Shown here piece by piece: positions 1 to 10,857 of a stretch of DNA of 64,000 nt (within the stretch, counting starts at the first letter, position 1; every line of letters starts with the position of its first letter). The position numbers and the translations under genes are program-made. Source of the DNA: Collybiopsis luxurians FD-317 M1 (lineage: Eukaryota; Basidiomycota; Agaricomycetes; Agaricales; Omphalotaceae); assembly GCA_000827265.1 (NCBI GenBank), contig KN834825.1, positions 102,273 through 166,272 on the forward strand. Direction: 5' to 3'. A model generated the notes under the pieces. It saw only the letters and a list, made by a program, of their open reading frames with translations. It ran no database searches and was not told the origin of the DNA.

Positions 1-1384
1 ATGCTCCAAATAAGCACGGTGGTTTCCGAGCATATGAAATCTCATCCGGTCCATGAACCCGTGGTCTGCAGGCTTGTCATCGCCATCGGTCGAATACTCT
101 TTCTCGAGTCCATGGTCAATGCCCAAGAAAATGTCAAGAGCTTGCATCACTGGGCTCTGTCCACCTGAAGGACCACTAAGATGCTTCAACTCGGGTGAAG
201 TAGGATCTACACCGTCATAAATCCATCCAGGATCACCTTCTCCTTTGGCATCGTTGCCGTTGTACCAAGGTTGCATTTCCCAGTTAAAAACCTGAGGGTC
301 ACACCCAGTTCGTATCGACTGTATGAGGTCGCTGATTTCTTCAACCGTCATTGTCAAACGTGCCAAGTCTCCAGCAATTTTGGAAATTGTGGGCTCGTCC
401 AAATCAGAAATTTGGGTATATTCCTCGATGATATGGAGAATTTGCACTCCATGCAGCTCTATTGCTGCTTGAACCAGGTAAAAGTGTTGTTCATCTTCGC
501 TGCCAGAAAAGGTATGAACAACAGCCATATTATCTATTGTAACCGGATTTTCTGGGCATATCAACTCCCAATTCCAGATTACGGTGTCAGAAAATGTGAT
601 GACTGGTGCTATTCCAAGCATACGCGATACATCGACGAGGGGGACGGCCAATGATGCAGGGACTTGTTTAGCTTCTATGCTTGGAGGTAAGGAATGTACA
701 TAGTATTGAACAAGCCACGTTAAAACAACATGAACTCGTTGTAGATGCCGAGGCCGGAATTTTAGACTTTGTATGTCAAGAACGGGTATCTGCAAATTAA
801 ATCAGGGAAAAAATGTGCAACTGGCTGCTTGACCTTACACTTCGTATATTGGCTCTCCATCCATCGCCTTTGGTTTTCAAGGCTAGAGCTTCTTCGGAAT
901 TATTGTCTCCTAGCTTCAAGACATCGGAAGCCTCTGCTAGCATTTCTTCCCATAGCTTGAATTCACTGGAAAGACGTGGAAGAGGTTCCGAAGGGACAAA
1001 TCCAGTGATTGGGTTGATGTCAAAATCAAGTTGGGATAGAGAGTTGCTTCTTTCTGCTCTACCCAGGCTGGTGAAGAAGGAAAGAAGTTTCCCAAAATTC
1101 ATGTTCGATATGAAGAATGAAATGTAACGACGTTTTGCCTTTATATGTGATTCCATTGGCGGAGAAGATTGTTTCTGAGTGCTGCCTTGCTCCGAATTAA
1201 CTAGGCGCGATGATGCGGTTTCGGAGGCAGTTGAGTTTTTCAGCACCTCTTCGGTATCGTTCACTCCGCCTACCCTGTTTCGAACACGCGGAAATCAGTA
1301 AGTAATGAAAGTAAGAGTTTAGTGAGGATGACTAGATCCCGACTTCCTGTACCTTTTTTTGGTGCCTGGTTGCTGAGAGTCCAT
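1..1384 (-). CDS. Indoleamine 2,3-dioxygenase paralogue A (3' end cut by window edge)
   Basis: Heme dioxygenase that opens the indole ring of tryptophan to N-formylkynurenine, the first step of the kynurenine/NAD route. Exons seen: 1384-1353, 1274-839 and 789-1 (continues outside). The start ATG at 1384 joins in frame through a 78-nt intron; the next intron is 49 nt, as in the neighbouring paralogue. Family signatures include the substrate-pocket segment with GPSGGQS and the region FMDRMRFHMLGNHRAYLEH at the window edge. The proximal heme His lies further on, outside the window. The N-terminus is long and low in conservation; initiation at the internal MESH or MNFG methionines is possible. 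About 2.4 kb separates it from paralogue B on the same strand, so this is a tandem duplication. Identity of the family is firm; the exact start is less so. Confidence 0.85.
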
Positions 1385-3830
1385 TATGAGGTTGCACTTA
1401 GCAGATGCGTACTCAGGTCTTCAACTGTCTGAAGGAGGTAAATTCATGTTAATTTGAGTTTATTTCAGTCCGCAGACACAGCAATGCATTCAACTGGGTT
1501 ACCTATGCTACCACAGATTGCAACGGCAATGCTACACAGTATATCAAATTTCAAGGCATCAGCTGAGCTTAGAACTGAGATGCCTGCTTTCAATAAATTA
1601 TTGATAAATTATGCCACTCTGCCAATCTCATGTTTTTGGCTGACAGGGAGAAGAAATTAAGAGCACATGCTGCATCAATGATCGTGCAAGCGCATTGAGG
1701 AAACGTGAACTTGGATAAGTGTGCTGGCATTATACGCATACATAATGGCAATTGAAGAGACGATGGACCGGAAACTTAAAAGTTGACAGAATACAAAATG
1801 CGTGGTCATTGAAGCGAGAAGATGTCGCATTTGAAGATATGTCATGCTCGCAAGAATGTAAATGATTTAGTTCTTGAATGTAGATTCAAAATCTTTGAGC
1901 GCTGCTCAGGATGTGCGACGATAGCGACTCCAAGTGGGGACGCGATAAGAATAGTTGCTCTGACTGCCTCCCGCCCTGTTGCCATACTTACTATCATAGC
2001 AGGTTATTCGCTCTCCTTCGTCCTATTTCAATCTTAATGTTCATCGAGAAAGCATGGCACTTTGAGTAATTTGAGCTTCCAGAGACATTTATTGATTACA
2101 TTGCTGAATACTCCTGATAAATCTCTATCCAAGAGAGATTCCGATCTTGGTGACATACTTTGGCGGTAGCCTTGCCTTGGCCGGGGTCATTGCCTCGATT
2201 TCCAGAAAATTGTTCATTCTACCTGCGACACTCATGCAATTATTTGACCGGGAATTTTGCTGACCTCACTTTGTGGGGCATGAGTAATGAGCCAGTTTAA
2301 ATGAAGGAATTCGTAGGAGTCAGGATGGAGTTCCATTAGGAAAATCAAATTGCATCAGATTTATGCTTAAAGTGAGCCCGTGAAAATTTTTTACCTATGC
2401 CCATGTTGTTTCATTATTACAAATTCCCAAATTTATGCTCTAGTAGACCAGGAAAGATCGTATTGAAGAAATGGAACGTCTGACTCGATTGGGTTCAATA
2501 CTAGTAGGTTTAAATGTTTGTCTCTCATGCAATTTTGCTGTCATCACTGGGAATGGCTCCTTGACAGTTAAATGTCAAGCGTAGGTCTTTGAACTTCAAA
2601 GACCAACAAGATAGTCTCAGACTACGGACATGGAACGAATCAACACATGAATAAAGGAGTGACAGGTAATGTGCCTATAGAGGGGCGGTCAATCTGATTC
2701 CAAGTCAATAGTAGTCTCCTATAAATTGTAGCAGAACGCTACCGCTACCATGGTCTGAACTGGGGCAACTTGCGTTAGATAATCGGCGGAATATTCAGCG
2801 CGTTTGACCAGATTTTGCTATGAATACTGGACTTTCGACGATTAATTCGACAGTTTGGGTGCGAAAATGAGATATAGGGTGTGTAATCTCCAGTGCTGTC
2901 CTGATGATGATGGATGTTAGAAGCCTAACCCTCCTCGACCCAATTACATCAGTCATTGAGATTGGGAAGCCTATGTAGTTGACCTTAAAAGTTTGGCAAT
3001 TTTTCATTCCTTAAGCATATGAAATTCACAATATCTGGAAAGAGCCTGTATAGCCGGCCGTCATGACCGTATACGGGACGGGTTGATACAGTGCCGTATA
3101 CCGTCACTGTTTACGTATCCCGTCCCATGTTTCTTTGATCACGACGGTACGGAAACAGACCCGTATACCAGTGTACGGGCATAGCGACATGCCCTAGGTG
3201 TGTAATCTGAAGCCCGCTAAGGGGTAATACATCAACTGGTTTATAGTGGTGATGCAATCTGAAAATAAAAATTTACATTGTTCAGCTCAAGGTGTGACAC
3301 ATGATTGAACGTACCTTCGAACTATGCAGTGATTGAATTCCACCATTGATCATGTACCTTAGTCACAGGCCCACGGCATTACGCAGACTGCCACTACGAG
3401 GGTAACATTTTGTGGAGAACTTTTCTATGTATCCATAGTCTCTGATTCTTGCATACCCGATCTTTCTCTGCCTCATATCGCCATCTCAATGAGAATGTGG
3501 GGAAAATCTCGGTCGCGTGGAGTCAATGACGTGAACAGTACCAATAACCTAGTGAGGTTGCCTGTACAGCAGTGGAGCTGATGAACTTATGGTCCTAAAG
3601 ACCCAGCAAACAAGGCAATGAAGATAGCACATGGCACTGAGGCAAGTGACATGTCCCGGAAAACGATTCCAGCTATTGGTCAATGACGCCATGTCCACCT
3701 CAATCTCAAGCGAAATACTGATACATGAACATTTTAGGAAATATTACTACTAAGAAAGGCTATTATAATTAAGATACCGAACTATACCTTGAAGATTTTA
3801 CAATCCCCTGCCTTGATTGTCACGGTATTA
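1385..3830. other. Intergenic stretch between the two IDO genes
   Basis: No recognisable gene on either strand; the short open frames here have no family resemblance and poor starts. It contains a CCGTA/TACGG-rich tract listed separately at 3052-3187. Confidence 0.5.
3052..3187. repeat. CCGTA/TACGG-rich palindromic tract
   Basis: About 135 bp crowded with CCGTA, TACGG and GTATAC words, including short palindromes such as CCGTATACGG and a GGGACGGG/CCCGTCCC inverted pair. A tract of the same word composition occurs at 16117-16262. This suggests a dispersed small repeat, but no terminal repeats or target duplications could be fixed. Confidence 0.45.
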
Positions 3831-5283
3831 CTATGGGTCGCGCAATGATGCTCGAGCAGTAGCGTCAATTCCGGCCCTAAGTAACGGGGCAAAATCACTT
3901 CCTCCAGAACCTCGCACTGGTTCACTCTGCTCAGGTCTATTGCTCTTAGTAACATTACCAGACTCCACCCTCACCTCTTGTCGGTTTTTGTCTACCCCAA
4001 CTTCTGGATTCCTTGGCTGTAAAGAGCTTGCTCGAGCCATGTTTGTGATATACATGACCGCAATCCGCATATGGAAACTTCGCAGTTTCTTTAGGGCTGC
4101 AATTGCATCATTGTACGGCTCGCGAAGAGCGGGTATATATTTTGCTAATTCTCGAATTGGACGGGGTGACTTTTGCAGTTGCTCCAAATATGCACGGTGC
4201 TTCCCGAGCATATAAAGTCTCATCCTGTTCATAAATCCGCGGTCTGCCGGCTTATTGGTCGAACACCCCCCTTCAAAGTCATGGCTAATATCTAGAAAGA
4301 GATCGAGTGCGTGCATCACTGCACTCTGTCCACCGGAAGGACCGCTAAGGTACTTCAACTCGGGTACGTCAGGATCTACACCCTCATAAATCCATCCAGG
4401 GTCGCTGGGGCCTTTGGCATCGTTGCCGTTGAACCATGGTCGCATTTCCCAATAGAAAACATGAGGATCGCACCCGGTTCGTATTGACTGTATGAGGTCG
4501 TTGATCTCTTCAATAATCACCGTCATGCGTGTTAGATTCCCAGCAATTTTTGAAATGGTGGGTTCGTCTAAATGCGAGGTTTTTGTGTATTCTTCGATGA
4601 TTTGGAGGATTTGCACTCCGTGCAGCTCTATTGCTGCTTGGACCTGGTAGAAATGTCGTTCATCTTCGCGACCAGTGAAGTTATGGACAACGGCCATATT
4701 ATCTATTGTTACTGGATCTCCTGGGCGTATCAGCTCCCAATTCCAGGTAATGGTGTCGGAAAATGTGATGACGGGGGCAATCCCAAGCAAACGCGACACA
4801 CCGACGAGGGGGACGGCCAAGGATGCGGGGACTCGTTTGGTTTCTACACTCGGAGGTAGGGAGTGTACATAGTATTGAACAAGCCATGCCAAAACGACAT
4901 GAGCTCGTTGAAGAATACGCGGCTGGGCTTTCAAGCTCACTATGTCAAGAATGGATATCTGCAAAGTAATTTAGAAAACATATATTCAATTTGCCGCGAT
5001 TACTTACGGCTCGTATATGGGCTCTCCATGCTTCGCCTTTGGCTTTCAAGGCTAGCGCTTCCTCGGAAATATCGTCCCCCAGCTTCAAGACGTCAGGAGC
5101 CTCTTCCAGCACGTCTTCCCATATCTTGAACTCTCTGCAAAGACGTGGAAGAGGTTCTGGGGGGACGAATCCAGTTACTGGGTCGATATCAAAATGAAGT
5201 TGAGACGGAGGCTCTTGTTCAGGGCCGTTTTTTTGTATGCTACTTGTGCAAGTGAAAGACGAAAAAAGCGTACTGAAATTCAT
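3831..5283 (-). CDS. Indoleamine 2,3-dioxygenase paralogue B
   Basis: Complete IDO of about 467 aa in two exons, 5283-5008 and 4958-3831, with a 49-nt intron at the same place as in paralogue A. It converts tryptophan to N-formylkynurenine in the cytosol. Visible family features: GPSGGQSAVMHALDLFL, the FMNRMRLYMLGKHRAYLEQL helix, the proximal heme-ligand His in LRSFHMRIAVMYI, and the C-terminal GSGGSDFAPLL loop that closes over the active site in IDOs. Human IDO1 is 403 aa; the extra length is a variable segment near the C-terminus and an N-terminal extension. The first exon and upstream leader of paralogue A are not conserved in frame here, so the ATG at 5283 (MNFSTLF) is taken as the start. 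It should be catalytically competent by inspection. Confidence 0.9.
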
Positions 5284-8091
5284 CTTCGAGATGAAGAGCT
5301 CCGTTCAACGATCCTTTACACTTTATACATGGATCCATTTCAGGTAAACATTGTTTCTCAACTCCAATTTCTCCAAGTGAGGCCGGCACAAAGACGCGCA
5401 CCTGAAAGCTGTTGAACTCTTCAGGACTTCTCCGGAAAACGTTCGCCTGAGCCGTTTCAGAAATCAACGACGGAGATGGCTCACACCAGACACTCGGTGA
5501 GCAAGCCCCGACTTTCCCTTGTGCCTCTCAAGTCTCTAGGACGACTGTGCACACACCCCGGTCACTAAAGATTGACCGGCCTCATATTCTACAACAGCAG
5601 TTATACTTGACTTTGTTCACCGGAATTCAATACATACCTAGGAATGTTTTCTACCGAACGTGACGGAATTGCCTCAAAGCACTGCAGTCAAAAGCTCCCT
5701 CTGTCCTTTTTGCCGAACCATTCAAAACTCCGTGGATAGTTCGCCTGCTATATCCCGGCATCATAACCCTTTTGGCCGAGGACGGCCATAAATTAAATAC
5801 AGACGCCCGGATTTTTGGCTGATCCGGCCGGTGTTCTACCGCCATAGTCGGACCTACGCGAGCGGGCAGTGGGCGAAAGTCTGCACAAACTGATTTTGTG
5901 GGAAGTATCATGTCGAGAAAAGATATCGATATGGCAGAAAAATCATTGCCGGTGTCCTGGCGTTGTCCTCGGTCCTCTGCACTATGGCAGTGAGCGGAGG
6001 TTTGCGGAAACAAATCTTTTGTGGGAGGTATCACATCGAGTAAGGATGTGGTTTTGAGTCAGGAACAGATGACGGCGGAGGGACTACAGCCATTTTGCAT
6101 CAATCTCCGAGTGTGCGCGCCAAGTTTCGCAACTTAGATGTGCCGCTTGCGATGACCTACGGCCGATATTTGAATCTGGAACTTCCGGAAGTCCAAGAAA
6201 CCGGAAAGATGAAAATCAACAATACTGCCTTACTGCCGTCCTTCCTTTGAATCCTAAGTGCGACGTGCGAGGTCACTCAATAGCATTTCGTGAAGCAGGG
6301 CGGAGTCCGCAGATTGCGAAACAGTTTTTCATGAGTCGGAAATGAAGTTCATCGTTTCCTCCAGTTCTGCAATGAGATCTTCCGAGATTTAGATTGGAGT
6401 TGTAAAACCTTCGACACTCATCTATGGTTGAAGAAAGCAGTTCCTGGCCAGATCGAATCGCCACCAGTCGGAGAAGGCTCTCGCTGATTCGACTGCCTCA
6501 GGAGCGCCTCACTAGAGAGTGTGAGATTTTGCCATGTTCAGACATGTGACGGAGATGAGGAAGAATGCTGCAATGGGCTTACAAACTCAATTACGCGTGG
6601 TTCATAAGAAATTGACCTAGACAAATGATGGATTCGTAATTGACAAAGGGATCCGATTCCCTATGGACCCTGCATATTGCGAGTAGGATCCCGAAGCGAC
6701 AGACTCGGTGGTCGGTGGAAGATATTGAAGGATCAAAAAGATGGTGCGTACTTTGAAACAAGCGGGATAGTGACGTGCGTTTCCAGCACTCGGAATGTTC
6801 GGCGAGAGTTGAAAACGAATCCAACAACGGTGGCACTGACTCTGGGTCCATGCATGACAATTTCTCCGAGAATGCTAAAGATGGGTGAGGGATGTCAACG
6901 AGAATGTCACAATTGACATCTTCCTCGAGATGGCAGACCCTAAAACGATTACGCCCAGTCGGGACCCGGGCCGCACTATAACTTACATGCAAATCGATCT
7001 CGGCGGAGAATTATATTCGGCAGCTTTCCAGCGTTGTTGCCGGCATCATACGACTCGGGCCGAACCCGATAGTTGGACGCGTTCAAGCCTGCAATCCTCT
7101 GAGATAGAGCAATGTTTGCCACAAGTTTACGCTGTTTACATGCCCTCTATCCGCCGCACGATGAGTCTTGGCCTTGTGTGTTTACTTTCCTGATTTAGCA
7201 AGAGTGAAATTTGAGCTGAAAAATCGAGTCACTGTAGAATATCTGCCGTTTTAATGCCGAGCCGCTTGCCAGGACGCTTGCCCTTGAGCCGAGATTCGGC
7301 AATATATAGTATGAAGTTTATAGTCCGATAGCGTGAAAGAACATCAATGCTCACTACTGATGCTAGCGATAAAACTTGCGAAACGCAAGCAAGTACGCCA
7401 TTGGGGCTGTCGCGCGAGCCGAGAAACGAATAGATACTAACCCTCAATGACGAAAGGCCTCGAGCACTGTAGCGACATGGATTCATTGCATGGCTCTGAT
7501 CCTGCTGCCCGCATTCTGCTGAACCCTAGTACGCTATGATGACTTGAAGTAACATCATGATATAACTTTCTGACCGGAGAAAAACAAAACCATAGAGCAT
7601 AAGCATTCGGAGCGAGCGAATGAAATCGGAAAGCGAACGAGGATGATGGAACGAGGTAATCATGGGACAAGATGAATATTACGGTATCATTACTCAGGGA
7701 CAATTGCTGGTCCTCTTTCTCGGCTGAAGCTAAAGCGTCTGTCTCGCTTTACATATTAACAAGTTTTCCGAATATGCCTGTCATTTCGTAAGATGAGCTT
7801 GATTCGAACCTGCGGCAAATGAATGATGCACGAAGAAAGAAACCCTCTGGAAGTATATGTCTAAGCAGCTTTCCATGCGCCCTCAAAAGATGTAATTCAG
7901 TTTTTTCCGAAAAAAGAACCGAGATTGCGAATTAGACACTTGTCCTTTCGTAGATCCGTCTATGCTAGGACGATTGCCGTTAGTTCCTTGTTATATTATC
8001 TGAAGTAGCACGAAAAAAGAATCGGATCGATTGTTACTGCGAGCTTTCAACTATCGATATTTCTGGAATAGCGATTTTCATTTGAACTTGC
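5284..8091. other. Long gene-poor stretch
   Basis: No convincing gene. Open frames at 5651-6034 and 6591-6992 (minus) match nothing recognised. An imperfect direct repeat of about 60 bp is present (about 5866-5925 and 5990-6047, both containing TTTTGTGGGA and ATCATGTCGAG/ATCACATCGAG variants). Confidence 0.4.
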
Positions 8092-8097
8092 TTCATA

Positions 8098-8128
8098 TAC
8101 CGTTGCCCTGGAGGACAAGGTCAAGTTT
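8098..8128 (+). repeat. Left terminal inverted repeat of the transposon
   Basis: 31 bp, a perfect inverted match to 13741-13771. Preceded by target duplication TTCATA at 8092-8097. Confidence 0.93.
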
Positions 8129-8507
8129 TGACTTGCCGAAGGGTCGATGCTACATGTGTCTGGGGTCCTGGCACCCCGTTACATAGAATGTGACAAGTCA
8201 TGGTCTATAAACCGCCGCTACGACTTTCTATTCGGCTACTCGCGCTCACATCGTACAACAGTCGATCCGCCATTTCTATCACTCACCTCGCACCTTGCTC
8301 AGCACTGCAGCAAATTACCCTGGTATTTTCTACTCTGGCTGCTATATCCAAGCTTTCCTGAGTGAGCCTCTGGCTGCATTGGGTTTGTTGTCAATCTGAA
8401 GGTGGACTTTGAGGTGAAGCCTTGATTAGGGCGTAGAGGTGGAGATAATTTGTGTGCATGTACCACTGTATTAGTGTCATTTCCATCGAACGTGTAAATA
8501 TAATATA

Positions 8508-10077
8508 TTAGAATAAGAGTGGGATCATAGCCGAAAAAATAGCCCAAACATTTTCCATAGAAAGCTTTGCGATGCTCAAACTATCATAGGCCACTTGAGC
8601 CGATGAAGCAAAATCAGCAGTCACAAACTCTAGGAGACTATCTCCACCCATGCCCTGCTTGATTGCCCGGATGACAGACACATCAACAGGCATTAGGAAG
8701 TTCTTTCCTCCCCAATCCTCGTACAGTGTGAAAGCTTGGTCTCTGGATATACCAGAAGGGCCAGCTTTGTTTTTATCTTTCCGCATTTTGACGCCGTTGC
8801 GAAATTGTATGAACTCGGCCAATTCTTAGCGCAGAAGCTTGGGCCATAACCACTGGCAGAGAACACTAATTTTAAACTATCAGTACGTGCAGTTTATTGT
8901 GTTAAAATGACCTACTAGTGGTCTCGATTGTTAGGATCATAGATACCATCTTCAATACCTCGATTGAAAAAAAGTACAGCATTGTCGCCGAAGTCTAGGC
9001 GTAATCTGAGCCAGGAACGTTCAATAGAAATATCGTGAACGCTCCGGAGGTATATATGTGCCGGAAGTTCTTCAAGTGAACATTCTGGATGAAAGATTTC
9101 TCTACACCGGTGCGTCCATAGCCAATACCACAGTCAAACACTACAATAGCACCTTAATGCATTCATGAGGCCAAGCAGAGCGGTTGTTTCGGAGCCACAG
9201 TCAGTAGTAAATTGAGTGGGAATACCTGTGAACACTTGTTAATGTCCGAAGTTTCTAGAGTTCGATTGAAAGTTACCGCCGAATTTCTCCACAAGTAGAA
9301 AAAAACAGTATGCAATTTCCTCTGTCCCTCGATTGCTTGGCAAAACCCAAGCATCAAGAAATTTCCCAGTCGCATCGTCAACAATGGCCCAGATGGGAAA
9401 TCCAATCTTGTAAAGCTTATCATGTCCATCACCAGTCCATCGGTGATGAATTCTCAATGGTTGTTTTACCACACGATGAATTTTTTTTGCCGTTTGCTCA
9501 CATTTGGCAAAACCTTCCTCGGCATGAATGTGCATGACATCTCCAATGAACTGGCTGTGCCAAAGGTGACGGATCAGTAGTCACTCTCACTTTCCACCTG
9601 ATATTTGCATAAGCCTTACCGTGCTAGATGTACTCCAGAGTTGTATGCGACCTTGGCTTGAATAGTTCTAACACCTAAACGTTGAGCAGGATCTTTTGAC
9701 ATTTCATCAAGTATAAGTTGAGTGGCTTCTTCTTTTCCCTCCGCATCCATATTCTTCATGACACCACGACTACCTGTCAGTTCAAGCTCGCGACGTCGAT
9801 TTTTGACTGTAGAAGCACTTGCAGACCAGTTGGATGGGGGGTTTCACATTCAATCAAAACACCGCACCTCATTTTTATCTCATACTCAGCTTTCAGCAGT
9901 CGGGATATTGTCCCGTTATTGGTTATCTTGCGTCGGTGGTATTTAATGAGTGCTTCTTGCAATGTTGGATCACTGCTTGGAACTAATGCAAAACAGTAAG
10001 CTGAAGGAAATGCTTCCACACTGTGTGGTCTTACCGCAACTATCATGCTGATTGTTTCTAGTTGGGTTTTGGTTCAT
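8508..10077 (-). pseudogene. DDE/integrase-type transposase with one in-frame nonsense codon
   Basis: Seven exons fit in frame with canonical splice sites: 10077-10035, 9982-9868, 9817-9620, 9554-9277, 9225-9153, 9101-8916 and 8865-8508. Together they would give about 416 codons. The N-terminus looks like a helical DNA-binding region. The catalytic core shows a first Asp in WTGDGHDKL, a second Asp in TTDCGSETT and a Glu in SIERSWLRLRL. This is the integrase-core pattern of a family common in Agaricomycete genomes. After QWLWPKLLR a TAA (8826-8828) interrupts the frame, and the conserved downstream part (RNGVKMRKDKNK.., MPVDVSVIRAI..) continues open to 8508. The full DDE triad lies upstream of the stop, so a truncated ~310-aa product could still hold the core, but loss of function is the simpler reading. 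Confidence 0.8.
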
Positions 10078-10857
10078 GAGTGATCTTTTAGGATTTTCAC
10101 TGATGTTTGCCTACTGATGCTTTTGAAGGCGGAGAGTGGGAACTATGGGAACAATTGGACCGAGTTTGAATGCCTCATGCTTTTGATTATCAACACGTTC
10201 CAAATCTTCTTTTCTTTCAGTTAAAGAATGACTCTGTTTCCATCATTCAATGATGTCTACATGCTGAATTTCAGGAACTGGGGTGAAAGGGTTGGTGAGT
10301 CTTAAGAGTATCTGAGCCGAGTTTGGAGGTTCATTCTTCGAAAATTTTACTTTGAGTATTCCAAAATTGGTATAATGAAATTTCTCTTTTTGGCTTCTTG
10401 TTGACGTTCTTCCACTAGAGCCTTGAAAGCCGGAAAGAAGGTCAAAATATCTAGGGTTTGGGTATTATTTGGTTTGAGTTGTCTCAAATTGGTGTAAAGG
10501 ATCTTCCCTTTCTTCGGCTTCCAAGGGAATATTTCAATGCCAGAATGAAAGTATTGAATAAAGTTTCAAAGATGTATTAGGTTAGGATGCCCTTTGCTTC
10601 GAGTCCTTCCAAGGTGATATAATAGATTTCCCTTTATTTTGGTTCTGGTTCATTTATTTGACGACCTGGTTGAATTAAATTCTTCAAAACTGGGGTGAAA
10701 GGGATGACGAGTTTTGAGATGTTTGAGTACTGTTGTCTTTGAGTCCTGCGGCACTCAAATAGTTTGGTTTTTTTTTTTTTTTACCTTCATCTCAAGCTTC
10801 TTTCCTTCAGTCTTGCTGGATATTTCTGAAAGCTCACTAGGTCATCTCAGCTCAAAG
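10078..10857. promoter_or_regulatory. Divergent intergenic region inside the transposon
   Basis: About 780 bp of AT-rich sequence between the two divergent starts. It contains no coding frame and must hold the upstream regions of both genes. No specific motif could be assigned. Confidence 0.4.

Noticed and set aside
6591..6992. 133-codon minus-strand frame
   Set aside because: No family resemblance and an equally long frame overlaps on the other strand.
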